Assembly: GCF_000002425.4 (NCBI RefSeq)
Contig: NC_037259.1
Coordinates: forward strand, 2,756,381 to 2,820,380
Source of the DNA: Physcomitrium patens
Taxonomy: Eukaryota; Streptophyta; Bryopsida; Funariales; Funariaceae
Direction of reading: 5' to 3'
DNA length: 64,000 nt
Translations under genes and position numbers: made by a program
The notes under the pieces: model-generated
Databases searched by the model: none
Seen by the model: the letters and a program-made list of their open reading frames with translations, nothing else
What the model was told of the DNA's origin: nothing
In this document: in pieces, positions 1 through 13,300 of the stretch
How positions within the stretch are numbered: the first letter of the stretch is position 1
How the letters are laid out: every line of letters begins with the position of its first letter

Positions 1-665
1 GAAAAACCCAAAATCAATTGGGCTCAGAGAATATCTAATTCTTCTGAGAAAGTTCTGTCCAGCGTGGTTGATTTCATGATCGGTGACAAGACTCATTTCT
101 CAGGGGTTTAAGTACAAAATAGAAACACCGTCGTAATTAATTAGGTTCAGAGACTGGAAAGATGACTGAGAATTTCAATCCTATTTACTGGAAGGTTTAT
201 CATTCTAATGAAGAGTACTAACGAAAAGATGTTCATGCATAATGCAGGGCACACCTAAAACGGCCAAATCATAGTGGTTTAAGATTCACACCACACACTT
301 CTGAATAAATACTTCAGTATTTAAATGTGATTATTTGAACTCCACTAAGGCACTAACCTAAACATATTACAGACGAGACTAAATCGCGTCACTTATCCGG
401 TCATAATGAGCCACACGAAAAACAAATCATCGTTCGCTAAATCTTTTGCTACTCACTAAACTAGGGCCAAAATGTGGCTGAAGATGCAATTGTAGCTCGG
501 GCTTGAATTGTGCTACCAAACAATGTATTATTGCAGTACCCGATTATGCCATCGTCTCTCAAATCTAACTCGCAATCGAGATACGAAAACCGCTACAAGC
601 AACAACAGCAGATCCAAATATCAATATAAATTGCAGTCACATCTTGCTGTTTCGAAAAAACTTAC

Positions 666-857
666 AAGGATGATGGCGGTAACAGACTCGCTGATATACT
701 GAAATTCCTCCATCAAGTGGCCCAGCACAATGCAAGCGCACAGCAAGGTCACGAACAATGAAATAGCGACCACGACCATATGGTCTTCTGAGCCATCTAA
801 CCCCGTCTTCGTCATAAGGTAGTTAAGAGATCTCACAGGGAGCGCCCCCACCTCCAT
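666..857 (-). CDS. NHX: Vacuolar Na+(K+)/H+ antiporter NHX1-type, first coding exon (partial gene)
   Basis: This minus-strand exon of 64 codons encodes the N-terminus of a class I (vacuolar) NHX cation/proton antiporter, which exchanges cytosolic Na+ or K+ for vacuolar H+. The diagnostic stretch is LFVTLLCACIVLGHL followed by ESVTAIIL; plant NHX1 proteins have the near-identical LFVALLCACIVLGHLLEE and NESITALLIG at the same place, in the first membrane segment. The exon begins at the ATG at 857 and ends at a GTAAGT donor (GT at 665-664) in phase 0, where the family continues with a glycine-rich GLGTG segment. No second exon with the LLPPIIFNAG motif is visible between 1 and 660, so intron 1 continues beyond the left edge. 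The family identity is a direct motif match; vacuolar location is inferred from the class. Confidence 0.88.
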
Positions 858-3180
858 GTTGCTTAGCTGCGTTTCAGGGCCTTCCGAATTTCGGTATCAA
901 AAGAAGATCCGTCCCAAAACGAAATGAAGGCCCCTTCAATTCAACACGTCCGATTCTCCTGCGTCGAAAATTTCTAATTAGTCGTTGACACCGACAAGAA
1001 AGTAGGGTTGAAAAAGATGAGGAATCGCCTGGACATACAAACACAATGATAGAGGAGGCTTGATTGTTTTCGGAATTACAAAGATGGAAGTGTAAACCGA
1101 CAAAAGACTCTGAGCTCCACGTATGCAGTGTAACCTCGTTTTCTTGATAAACCAGGCTGGGTTACAGAATAAAAACTGGTTCAGGTAATTCAATCAACCA
1201 AAGGCACTAGCGTCTGATACATTGGCATGTAAGAAACAACTCCCTACGCTATTAACCACCTTATGACCAGATCGAACAAGAGCAGACCTTCAACGACCTC
1301 ATTTGAAAACACTACAACACAACTTCTACTAGCTTGTGGCGACAGAATTCACCGATTACTGAAACTATCCTTTTTTAAACCTCCTGACAGTCTAATCTAA
1401 AGCTAGCACGTCAAATTCCCAAGGTAACGAATGAAACCCTGCTAAACTCGATAAACGAGCTAGCAGGTACTAAAACCACAACCAAAACTATCAAACTCTC
1501 GACCAAAAAAACTGAACCCTCACCTTCACAGACACGCAACCTCTCAACAGGCAAGCCCTAATTGCAGTATCGATGCCAAAAATTACCATCACACACCTCC
1601 AATTCATCACCAAAACCAACTCTACGTTGCGTTTCGGCGCAGCGGCCTTGATTCACACGATCGTTCACCTCGAATCCATTCACTCAGGACACACAAGAAT
1701 CCAATTACTCCATTTGATTTGGACGGAATAAATTCGAAAGTGCGCTAGACGAGTGTACCAAATTTCAAAACCTGTCGAACTGTGGGCCTATAACGAGTGT
1801 AACTAATTTCACACCCTTTCGAACTGTGTTCATGGGACGAAAGAAAACAGCTTTGACGCGATTCGGCCTCAGGTTTGCTCGAAACGTCCAGTGGACCACA
1901 ACCTCGGTCTCGCTACCTCACCCGCCTCCTATTCCGGCACACTAAAGCAGATTGGCCACCTTTTCGCAAGTTATTCATTCCTATCAAATCCCCGTTCACA
2001 CCTGCTGCTGCCACTGCCACTGCTCTTGCGAAGCTGTACACCTCCCTTCTTGGCCATGACTTTTTGCCCTCATCTATCATTCCTGTGACCATCAGTTACT
2101 TCTTAAGTATTTCGGTAAGTATTCTTCTCACACGAAAATTTACTTGTGAATTTCCTTCAACTTCTTTACATGTACATAAATTTACTTTTGTACTTATTTT
2201 TGTGTATACCTCTACCAGAGTATGTTTATATAAATTGTTTACATGAAATCCATCCTTCCTTGCAATGTAAATGTCGAGTCTCAGCATTGGTACGCGATGA
2301 CCTCGATGTGATTGAGTTATTTGAAAACATGACTAAGTTGCTGTTCAAAAGGAGAGTGTGAACACCTTCAGTTTATTCATGTACATGCTGCCTCGAAGCA
2401 CGAGTCACAGACGGATATGGAGACCAAAAGATGAGGAGCGGAAGGTCAGAATTGAGTGTAGTACCACTTGTCAATGTCTCATTATTACTCTGCTTTGGCT
2501 GCAGGGAATATTAGTGCGGGACAACGATAAAGCTGTGAACGGAGCAGGATGTGTCCTCAGACGATCTATCTCCTCAAAGATCGATGGACCATTCGGCAGT
2601 CCTGGCCTACAGCACTACTCTCGCTGGACTGTCCAGGGTCTCCCCAGCGTGGCCATGTGTGTGGCCTTGTGGTTGACCGTAGAATCTGCCGAACATTCTC
2701 AACCTCGCCGGACAATGCAACTAGGGCTGCGATCCACAGATACCGATTCTGAATAAACGCACAGGGAGAGAATAGTATACAGACAGAGAGAGAGAGAAGC
2801 TATTCGTGAGGTTTGCTAAAGCAGGACTGTGTGTGGTGTGTGCAATGCGGTGCGATGGTCAGTAGTAGCGGAATCCACTTGCGCTGCAACAAGGAGCTCT
2901 CTGTGTGTTTGTCGGAGGAGGAGGAGCTTTGTGTTCGTTACTGCGGGAAAGCTCCGCGACGAGTGTTGCGGGCTATGACGTCAGCGTTATTTCTAGACGG
3001 GGGAGCCGCTGACGTCGGCTTCTCAACTGCCGCTGGACGTCTCTCGGCGGCACGACCTGGTTATCAATTGGACAGGATGAATGACCCGCCTGTCCTGCTG
3101 GTAGCGGTGGATGAGATTTCAAAACTTCATCCTCGTTGCCTTCACAAACGTAGGGCTCACTTCCTCATCTGCAATTAATT
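858..3180 (-). promoter_or_regulatory. 5' UTR and promoter region of the NHX gene (GC-richer block)
   Basis: This block upstream of the NHX start has clearly higher GC than the AT-rich DNA that begins sharply near 3180. Read on the minus strand it carries a pyrimidine-rich run at about 2780-2805 (CTCTCT), as is common near plant transcription starts. It also holds two ACGT-core sites, TGACGTCA at 2976-2983 and TGACGTCG at 3010-3017, typical bZIP targets. Several short open frames on both strands (for example 2358-2756 and 2813-3178, plus) resemble no family I know. I read the block as promoter, leader and probably a leader intron; the exact transcription start is unknown. Confidence 0.5.
2976..3017. 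promoter_or_regulatory. Paired ACGT-core (bZIP-type) sites
   Basis: A perfect palindrome TGACGTCA (2976-2983) and a second TGACGTCG (3010-3017) lie 34 bp apart start to start. bZIP factors of the TGA and ABF classes bind such cores. They sit about 2.1 kb upstream of the NHX ATG, near the outer end of the GC-rich promoter block. NHX genes are commonly induced by salt and ABA, so the sites are plausible regulatory elements, but this is inference from sequence only. Confidence 0.35.
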
Positions 3181-3206
3181 TTTTTGAAGTTGTCATTATA
3201 AAGGGG

Positions 3207-3356
3207 AATTGTTAAAATGACCCAAGTATTTGTTAAATCAATCCAACCATGATATCATTGGTTTTTAACTAATGTGGATTTGGCAATGGAGAATTTTTTG
3301 GTGATGGTTAGGATGGGTGGGTCAATTTAGTAATTGCTTGGGTCAATTTAACAATT
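3207..3356. mobile_element. MITE-like foldback element, 150 bp
   Basis: The ends form a 20-bp terminal inverted repeat with one mismatch: AATTGTTAAAATGACCCAAG at 3207-3226 against the complement of 3337-3356. Weaker complementarity continues inward for roughly another 20-25 bp on each side. There is no coding capacity. Size and structure fit a miniature inverted-repeat transposable element or its relic. The target-site duplication is not clear, so the superfamily cannot be assigned. It lies exactly where the GC-rich NHX promoter gives way to AT-rich DNA. Confidence 0.6.
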
Positions 3357-3600
3357 TTCTAATAAAATCAAACATAATATTTGGGTTAACACAAAATAAA
3401 ATTTTGGAATATAATTTGAAATAAGAGAGAATGTAGTCGTTTCCATTGCTTGTAAATGACAACACGACTTTGGCCAAGATTTTAAGTTCAAAGTAAAATT
3501 TGTTCAATTTATCTGAATATTATGAGGAAGCATTTGGACAACAAACAAAACTATTTGGGGTGTAAACCTACTTTGAATGGAACTAAGAACAATTATTCTA

Positions 3601-3602
<2 letters not shown>

Positions 3603-3660
<58 letters not shown>
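3603..3660. repeat. Compound (AT)n(GT)n microsatellite
   Basis: About 30 bp of AT dinucleotides followed directly by about 25 bp of GT dinucleotides, then a short ATAC tail. A small open frame across it (3522-3728) is only a product of the repeat. Confidence 0.9.
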
Positions 3661-3667
<7 letters not shown>

Positions 3668-6600
3668 CATACATCACAATATAAATTTGATACAGTGTAA
3701 TGACATGCTGTTAATAGATACTAAATAGTGCATGGGCAAAGATTTCAAAGCATAAAAGCATTTCTTTGAACTTATAAAACATTTGATGGTGCATAAGAAA
3801 ACAAAAATATCAATTGTGAAAAGAACTAAGTTGCCTGATGGATCTTTCATACATATATTACATAATAATTCCTACAGAATGTATCAAACGACAGTATAAT
3901 AGATTTTAAAAAATACATCAATTTTTAATGTACTAGACTTAAGCCAAGTACAAAGTAGCATTTGTAAAGATTAAAAAATAGAGCAAATTCATGTGAAAAA
4001 ATTACAACATAGACATAGTGTATAGATTTTGTAAGTTAAAAACTACTGTTTTTTGAAATAAAAAACAAAATAAAAATATATCAACGATAGATAGATACAT
4101 ACATCAAATCAATAAATCTGTTTGTCTAAACAAATATTGCCATGAGGTGACCACAAAATAACTGAAGTTGGTAAATATTTTAAAATATTAAAATAATCAA
4201 ATATCTTGAATATAGATTATAAAAATAATAATTTATTATATACATGTTTATGCGTTTATACATTCTAAGATTTATAATAAGAATATATACATTTTCCAAG
4301 GTTTAAAGTTAATATAGATTTGAAATTTAACATTGGAAGTTAGTTATGAATTTAAGTGGGTTTTAAATTTATTATTTCATTCTAATTTGTACTTTTTGCG
4401 TATGTGTTGCATTATAGTAAAAATAAACATTTAGAATTTGGGATTATAGTTGCAAACTTTGAAATGAAAATAATGATTTATGCTGTAAATTGTTAATTAG
4501 ACTTTTAAACAGAGGTCACAATTAAGATTTGTGTTGAATTGTAATACTAATTTTGGCATGTGTTTCAAACAATTATTATGTATTTGTTTTCTTTCAGTTT
4601 GATAAATCGAGTGTATTTAAGTCAACTTGGTTGTGATTGATGGTGTGTGTATGTGTATATATTTACACACATCTGTAACAAATTCTCAAGCACCATATTA
4701 TTTATTTGTTAATTGGCAATGAGCTAGAAGCAATGGTTGCAAGTGTGCAATTAAATTGATACAAGATATTTCTCAAAAGTGTTAAAAAATAAAAATAAAT
4801 AAATAATAGTTCTATTTTTTGACATCACAACTTGTTTTTCTACAAGAATCTTCTACTGGACGATAATTTTGCAAAAAAATATTTTTTATTAATCTTCTAC
4901 AGAAGTTTTGGTACAAGGTGGTACCAAAAAATACTACTTTATTTATTTCATTTACTCTTCAAAAGAACATTTCCCATGGAAACATATAATCAAAATGACT
5001 ACTAAAGTTTCCTTATAAAACTTAATCAAATTATTCCCAGTCTATTCTATACTACACACAAAAAAAAAAAAAAAAAAAAAAAAAAACTAGCAACAACATT
5101 ACAGTCTTAAAATTTTTTATGAATATATGATAAATTCAAGAAGAACAGAACAAAACAAAACTCAAAAAACAAAAATTTATAATTCAAAACAAGACTGAAT
5201 TTAATTGACTTTGTCTGAAAAATGAATAATATTGGATCAATATCCTAAAAAGCAATAAAATTAGGTGAATCCAATTAACATGTTAACCAGAATGATAGAA
5301 TTTATTTATCGAATTAATTTCCAATTTGCAACTAGTGAATGCATACTAAAACTCATGACTTGATTTGCTTCAATCTTATCAGTTCCAATCACAAAAAAGA
5401 TAAGATAATTTTACATGGTACTCAGCACTGATATTTTAAATGGTGAGTTTATCTAAATTTGATCAATTAAAGCCTACTTAATTTGCAATACATTTTTATA
5501 CTGTTTTATAAAACGTTGTCTTGAGAATTCTCCGACATTCTATGGAAACTGTAATTTTTAATTATGCATTGATTTTTTAGAATTAATTGATAAAAAAAAT
5601 AAATAAATAAAGTGAATATCCCTATATATATATATATATACCACATCTATTCAACTACCCCTGCATATATTTGTAGTGTTTCTCATTTTTATTCTTATGC
5701 CTTAATAAAGTTTCTTGGATTACATTTCACTAACATATGATTAGACTCCCCAATAAAAAGAACTTCGACTTTATCTTCTTATTAAAATTAAGATAAAATT
5801 TTAAAAATTACACGTGAATTTAAATATTAATATTGTAATTGATTGAATTATTATAATTAAATTAAAATAGTAGTCGTTTGAATATAAAGAATAATAATGT
5901 CTCATAATATATCAAAAAAGACAATCCAGAAAATTTCCACTTTTACACCTTAGAAGTACACTTATGATATGTACAAAGAATATTTTATGAAATATTATTG
6001 AATGTGTATATTTTATCAAACTTGCATAAAATCTACATGGTAAAATTTTTTCCATCCAAAAGAAACCTCTACTCCCACATGTATTGAATATAATTGTATT
6101 TTTTTATGTTATGAAAATATTCTATTATGAAGTTAAACAATAAATTTGTCTAATAAAATTAAATCTTTGTTTTATCTTTTTGGATATAACCATTACTATA
6201 AATACCATATGATTATATTAAAATTTATGAATTGCATCAAATTAAAGACTAAAAGTGACATTTATTTAGCTTGATTTAAAATCTATGATAAGTCTGGTAA
6301 TGAAAGATTATCTTACTTTATAATGAATAAATTATCAGCATTATAGGGGGAAATCATTTTAATAATTATTCGAATTTCTTACAAATATTTCTTATGTTTT
6401 AAGCTTGAATACATTTTTTTTTTTTAAAAAAATATATAATGTTAAAACGTATGTTGATATATATAGATTATTCCTTTATTGTTCAAGATTCTGCTACTTA
6501 TACCATAAGTAGCAACCATCTTATCTTATTTTAAAAAACACAAAGATGTCTTTCCTCAAGTTTAATTTTTAAAGTTGCACTTTTCATAACATCAAACATT

Positions 6601-8008
6601 GCCATCAATCATCACATGTTATTCAATTCAATAAAAATTGGCATACTAATTGTTTATAAAAACATTTTTAGATTTGTCTTTATTATAGTTGGTATATATT
6701 CAGATGCAAATTTAAATTTGATTTTTATCTTTACTATTTCATGAAATGTTGAAAAATCACAATATTTTGATTTGATAAGATCAATAGAATATCAAATTTT
6801 TTAACTTTTAAATTTTAACATATCAAAATGTAACAAAATAAATTACCAAAGAATAAAAAATTGGATTGTATAAATAAAATCTACGAATTTTTAATACATT
6901 ATATATTTTAAAATCTTCTATGTAATAAATCTTATTTTTTAATTAATAAATAATCTTAATAATAATTTTATTTATATATGTAGAATATGATCCAATAAAA
7001 AATTACAAATTTAATATATATATATATATATAAACCAATCTATAATATTAAAATAAAAATTATATGTATTCCTTGAATAAGATGAAATATCAAGAATATT
7101 CCTATATTTTTAATAATAGCAATATTTAAGAGACATAGATTCATACAAATTAACATAACATAAATAAACAATGTAAAATTGTTGTTATTATTATTATTAT
7201 TATTATTATTACATTTTCAAGTAGTTCTACAGTTATATTTTTATTCATAGCTGCATAACGTCAAAAATAGACATCTAAGACCTGGTAAGAACAAAATTTC
7301 AAAAAAACATTGCAATGGCAAATTGACTACTTTTAAAATTTGATAGTGTCCATAACATAATGTGATTAGATTAATACCATTAGACATTCTTTACTAAGAC
7401 ATAGTAATCATGTGCGACTGTTATAGGATACAAAGTTATATTCATGTGTTGGTGCATAAATTGGAGATTCTTATAACTTTCTGATTTTTAAAATTTCATT
7501 AAAAAGGTTCTACTGTATTTGATTTTTTCTTCTATAGAAAAAGCTAAGTTTGATATATTTTTACAAGGAAAATCAGATTCTAGGTTTCTTAAGTATTCAT
7601 GAAGAATAACATCAAATTAAAATGTTAACATGCATAAATGCTACTAAATAGATTATATTTCTCATTTTTTAATTTTACAGAATTCAAGTTGTAAGCTTAT
7701 GTAGACTTCTATATCCTAGTTCTTATTGGAGTTTTCTATATCATTTGTGGTAGATAATTGGATTTATTTATTTTCGAAATAATCTACCAAATCCAGTAAA
7801 ATAATTCAAAACAAAAATATGAACATATATACTATGTTAAGTTGTTTATTGGTACGATGGTAGATTTCTTGGTCTTTAAAACCAAAATTGTTTTGAAGTG
7901 GATATTATAGGATTATTTATTTTGAATTTTTAGAATAAAAAATATTTCTTATTTTAAAAAATTATAAATAATACAATTTAGGAGCACATCAAATATATAT
8001 TTCAAATA

Positions 8009-8011
<3 letters not shown>

Positions 8012-8056
<45 letters not shown>
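8012..8056. repeat. (TA)n microsatellite
   Basis: A run of about 22 TA dinucleotides, followed 210 bp later by a second TA run (8268-8295) that ends in TAA triplets. Both lie in AT-rich DNA without genes. Confidence 0.9.
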
Positions 8057-8062
<6 letters not shown>

Positions 8063-8264
8063 AAATTTAAAGAAAATTAATAATTATATTTTATAATATT
8101 GACATGAAAATATTTTATAAATTTATTAAATAATCAATTTTATATTAAGTGAATATAAGTACAAATAATTTAAGATTATATGTGATATTACAAAATAATA
8201 TTTGTAGTAGAATATATAAATCTATATAAGTGTAGATAATAATAATTATATTTATTCTAAAAAA

Positions 8265-8309
<45 letters not shown>

Positions 8310-8743
8310 AAAAAGCTTAGTTAAAAGACAAAGAGATTTAAAAAAAATTATTAGCCAATTGATTGAGACAATAAAGTGTTTTTATTAGTAAAAAACAATT
8401 TCGATTTTTTATAATATGAAAATTTAATATTTCCTTTATATTATTTATTTTTCTAAATACAGCCATGATTTTTATTTTAAAAATTAATAAATCCAAAAAT
8501 AATATAGTAAATATATTTTATTCTAAAATTTTATAAATTTAGCTATTTAATTTGTTTAAGTAAAAATTTATTTTATGTTAAAACATTATGTATAAAATCT
8601 TTTTATAAGTTTTATAAAAAATTTCATATTTAATTCTTTGAATATAATTAATATTTTTTATCATTAAGATAATAAAAATTAAAATAAGATCATAAATTTA
8701 ATTTATTCAAAAATATATTTAACTTAGTTATTTAAATGGTTGT

Positions 8744-9256
8744 CAAGCACATGAATTCAAAACCATAGAAGTTTCAATTCACCCTTGTATTAGTCAAAAC
8801 AACTAGATATTCATTCAAAAATAGTATATTATTAAAATTAGAATGATTTCTATTAAAGATTAGAAAGTTAATTATTCTTGAAATAAGCCTAAAAAAAAGA
8901 AAAATATTCACAAGAGTGAAGAAGGCTTCACTCTTGTTTCCATTATTTAATTAGAAGCTACATAACAACATTCTATACAACCTTCAACATGTGTCCAACT
9001 TGTGAGATTCATGTCTAACTTATAAAAAAACTTTCTAACATATGTGCTACTTGGCCAACTTGTATCATAAGTTATCAATATGTGCCACATATAACTAACT
9101 TGTTGGCCAAGTTTCTAACCTATCAATCAACTACAAATATGTGTAAAGTTAAATTTGCATTTATGAAGATTTAAAGAAGCTTTTCCACAAGACATTATCA
9201 AATCTACTTCCATTTATCTTCTACCTAACATTTTTATTTAGTTAATTATATATATT
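8744..9256 (-). repeat. Gypsy LTR copy (minus orientation)
   Basis: One of about nine copies in this window of a 450-510 bp LTR. Read on the plus strand it starts near a degenerate AAGGACATGAATC-like end (GCACATGAATTC here), carries a near-palindrome with half CAAGAGTGAAG (8911-8936), and later the conserved GTTGGCCAAGTTTCTAACC segment. In the sense (minus) direction the order is U3, a TATATA-like box, the palindrome, then the rest. It is the best candidate for the 3' LTR of the minus-strand gypsy element at 8744-15189. Confidence 0.75.
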
Positions 9257-9749
9257 TTTGAATTACTCCTCATTTTAGGAATGTATTCTACAAAGAGCAA
9301 TAATTACATCTTGATTCTTAATTTTGATTTTAATGGATGCTATTGATAAAAAACATCAATTATCTTTGCTATATTTGAAAGTTTTTTTTATTAGCTATTA
9401 TATATATTTATTAATATCATATCCATATTTATATACAAGATATTACAACCAATTTTGGTAACACCTTGAATATAAGACTTCTTCAATCTTAAAGTCTTGA
9501 TGATTATCAATTTCTATAAGAAGAGATGGATTTATTTTTTTTTCTCAAATATCGACTATTTTGTATGACTCAAGGAGAGACCTAAGATGGATCTTCATAT
9601 AATTTTATAGATATAAATGATGTACAACTAAATTGGTATGTTGATAAATAAGATGTGATTAAAGTTTATAATAATCAAACTTGTCATAAAATTGACTAAT
9701 CTTGGTATTACCACAAAATTATTATACAATGATGTCAATGTAGAATTGA

Positions 9750-9783
<34 letters not shown>

Positions 9784-9848
9784 CCTATAATAAACATCTA
9801 TATTGATCTTTTGTTGTTCTTAAAATACCTTTAATTTTATCTTACTTA
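9257..9848. other. AT-rich spacer between two inverted LTR copies
   Basis: About 590 bp lying between a minus-oriented LTR copy (8744-9256) and a plus-oriented one (9849-10345). It includes a 32-bp poly-T run at 9752-9783. No coding sequence is visible. Confidence 0.6.
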
Positions 9849-10345
9849 TGTCATGGATATATATAATAACTTAAATAAGAAATATTATAAAAATATAAAT
9901 AAAAGTAGATTTGATAATATCTTAAAGAAAAGATTTATAGATACATATTTGACTTTATATGTGTTTGTAGTTGATTGATAAATTCAAAATTGGGCAAATA
10001 AGTTGGCCACATGTTGCACACATTGATAACTTATGATATAAGTTGGTTATATGGTACACATAGAAAAAAATTACTTTGCAAGTTAGACACGTATTGGAGG
10101 TCCTATTAAACTTTACTACATAGCTCTTAATTAGATAGTATATATGGAGACAAGAGTGAAGCTTTCTTCACTCTTGTCAATATTTCTTTTATTCATAGTC
10201 TTGTTTTAAAAGTGTCTAATCTTCTTGACGTTGATAAATATTTTAATTCTAATATATTATTATTTATGAGTAAAAAACTTTTTTTTTAATGATTTAAGAG
10301 TATATTAAGGATTTTATTCCATGTGATTCATGTCCTTAAGAAATT
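9849..10345 (+). repeat. Gypsy LTR copy (plus orientation)
   Basis: This LTR copy starts with TGTCATGGATATA, matching the TGTTATGGACATA start of the copy at 15189-14737. It contains a TATATGG box and the CAAGAGTGAAG palindrome (10151-10176), and ends at GATTCATGTCCTT. Its orientation is opposite to the surrounding minus-strand gypsy body, so it is a nested solo LTR or the remnant of another element. Confidence 0.75.
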
Positions 10346-13300
10346 GGTGCATATAAATCTAATAAACAATTTGCCAAATCTTCTACCACCAAATTATTAA
10401 TTTTTTAGAATTTTAAAGTATCAAGTTCTAAATAATAATCATAATTATCATTAAAAGGTATTTCTTAAGTATAAAAATATAAAATTTTGTTATAAAAAAA
10501 CTTTGTCAATGTTAAAAGAGTTGTCCAATCATCTTCATAGTAATTGATGATACATCTTAAATGCTCTTCAAAAACTTGATTCATTTTTTTTATTTGTCTA
10601 TAAATTTAAAAATCAAAAATGAAAAATATTTTTAAATCTACTTTCAATATCTTAAAAATAATTTTTCAAAATATTAATACAAATTAAATTCTTATATCTA
10701 ATATAATATTTCTTGGTTATCTTTAATAGGAAAAAATATTGTCAATGAAAATTTTAGATATTTTTTATTTTGTAATAGATTATATAAATAGTACAAAATT
10801 TATCATTTTGGTGAAATAATCTACTATCATAAATATTAAGTCATAAGAACTTGTAATTTAAAGATCTGTAATAAAATCTATAGAAACATAAGACTATAGT
10901 TTTTGGATATAAGTAATTGATATAAAAGTCCATAAGAGTAATAAGGAAGATTTTTTTTTTATATTTTGAAAAAATATTATATAATTTTACAAATTTTTTG
11001 ATTGCCTTTTATATTTAAAGCTATCAATTTGTTTTTGATTTGAGTTTTAAGGTCTTATTATATCCAAAATATTTTGCAGTTAAGAAGTTGTGATGAGCTT
11101 GAAAATCACATAATTATGCTTCACTTTTTGGAATATATAAGCATTCTTTGAATAGAATAGTTTATTCTTGAATTTTAATTTTATAATATTATAAAATTTA
11201 GATAGTTTATTTTTAATATCCAGAATAAATAGATTTTTAAATTGACTTGATTGAACTTACTTAAAAAAAAATTGAATCAATAGTCAATTAATTTTATTTC
11301 TTGTAAATAAAATTTCTTAACCTTCAAAGGGATTTTTAATTTTTGATGAAACATTCTATTTCTTTCTTTTGATGCAAGATAAGAACGCGCAGAAAGTGCA
11401 TTTAACAAATCTTGATGTTTTCGTACTCAATAAATGATCTTAAATACAAATCTTGATAAGAACTTACTCCAATAAGCTAAGAAATAAATTGAAGCATATA
11501 TTGATTTGAAATACTTAAGATTTTAGTAATTTATATACATAGTGATTAGATCAGAAGTATCTTCGAAATAATGGCATAATTCTTAAAATGTATCCACAAT
11601 AGCAATAAACTCTTTATAATAGATAGTATAGTTAACTTTGGCTATTAAAAATTTTATTAAATAAAAAGCTATTAGATGAAATTTACCATCTACTCCCATT
11701 TGTGAAAATATTACATATAAAGTAAAGTCCAGTATGTTTCTTCTTATACAAATTGCATTGGAAAAGTTAACACAATAAAAGTTTGATGTAGAAGTAAAAG
11801 TTATCTTTAAAGCTTCAAATATTCCTTTAATTTCTTTATTCTACTCAAATTTGTCTTTACAAGTCAAACATACAAGTAAAGCTACAACTTTAAAGAAGTT
11901 CTTAATAAAGATTCAATAATAATTAAAAAAAAAATTCTAAAATATTAGACATTTTTATTTATTTTTAAAATATTTTATTCCATGATAATTTGAATTTTTT
12001 TAGATCCACCAAAAGACCGTTTTTTGAAATCATGTATCTAAAGAAATCAACTTGAGTTATACAAAATGTAGACTTTTTTTTATCTTTATATATAGTATTA
12101 TAACTTTAACTTTTTGTAGTATATAAAAATTATGAATTTCATGTTATTTTATGTTTTTAGAGTAGATTTAAATATTTTCTAAATAAAGAAATTAAAATAA
12201 TCTAAAAATTCTCAAAAAACACGATTCATAAAATAATAAAAAGAAGCTAGTATATTTGTGACTTCAAAAGGCATGCCATTGTATTTGAAATGTCCATACC
12301 TGCTTTGAAATGTAGTCTTCTATTTTATCTCTTTCTATGATATATACTAGATTATATGGTCCTTATAGATTCATTTTTTTATAAATCTTAGTTTGATTCA
12401 ACTGATCAAGAAGTTCTAAAATTAAAGATAGAAGATACTTATTTTTGATAGTGATCTTGTTGATTTCTTGATAATCTACACACAACTATAGTAATCCATC
12501 TTTTATCTTTACAAATAAGATAAAAGCTTTTGCTAGAGATTTTGAATGGCATATAAAGTTTTTAGGTAGGTTCTTACTAATTTATTCTTTGACTTCAAAT
12601 AATTCATACCTTGATAAGTTATAGATTGGATCAAATGGCAGTTGAGTTCTTCCTTAAAAATTAATTGAATAATTATAAAGACAATACTTTTGAAGAATAT
12701 TTATATATATATTTTTTCAAAAACATCTTGATAAACTTGATATTAACTTAGAATATTACTTGAAGTCTTTTCACTATAAGAAATAAATATGGCATAAAAT
12801 AGAAAAAAATTGCTTTTTTTTTACAACATGCATAAAGGTTTTAATACCTATTAATAAAAATTTGAACTTATGACTTTTTACTTGCATAATAGAATTGTAG
12901 ATTATGCTATGAACTAAATTAAAGTTACAAGAGATCTATTTTATTTAAAAATTCTACTTGTCTAGCTATAATAAATCTAAAATAACTAAATTAGATGGAA
13001 ATTTAGTAATATTTATTATTACTAAGATATTATGTCCATTAATTGATAAATCTAAAGAAATAATTTTATAAGTAACATCTCTAAAAAAATAATGATAGAC
13101 TATCTATGACTTTTATTTGCATAAGCTTAGATTTTTTAAATAAAGTGATTTCTTCTTTTTTTGATAAAATCTTAATTTAAAAAAAAAAAAAAAAAAAATC
13201 AATTTTATAAGACTTTTATATCATTTAACTCTAAATAAATATCTTTTATTAAGCAAAGTAATGGATTTAAGGATAGAATTAGACCTTTATTAGTTATTGC

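Larger units (their letters stand above)
3357..8743. other. AT-rich intergenic DNA without recognisable genes
   Basis: About 5.4 kb of extremely AT-rich DNA. I found no coding exon, RNA gene or recognisable transposon domain. It contains simple repeats: AT then GT repeats at 3603-3660, poly-A at 5060-5087, TTA repeats near 7179-7211, and TA runs at about 7018-7031, 8012-8056 and 8268-8295. Old unrecognisable transposon debris is likely but cannot be shown. Confidence 0.7.

Noticed and set aside
2358..3178. Open frames of 132 and 121 codons upstream of NHX
   Set aside because: No family resemblance; they lie in a GC-rich promoter block where chance frames on both strands are common.
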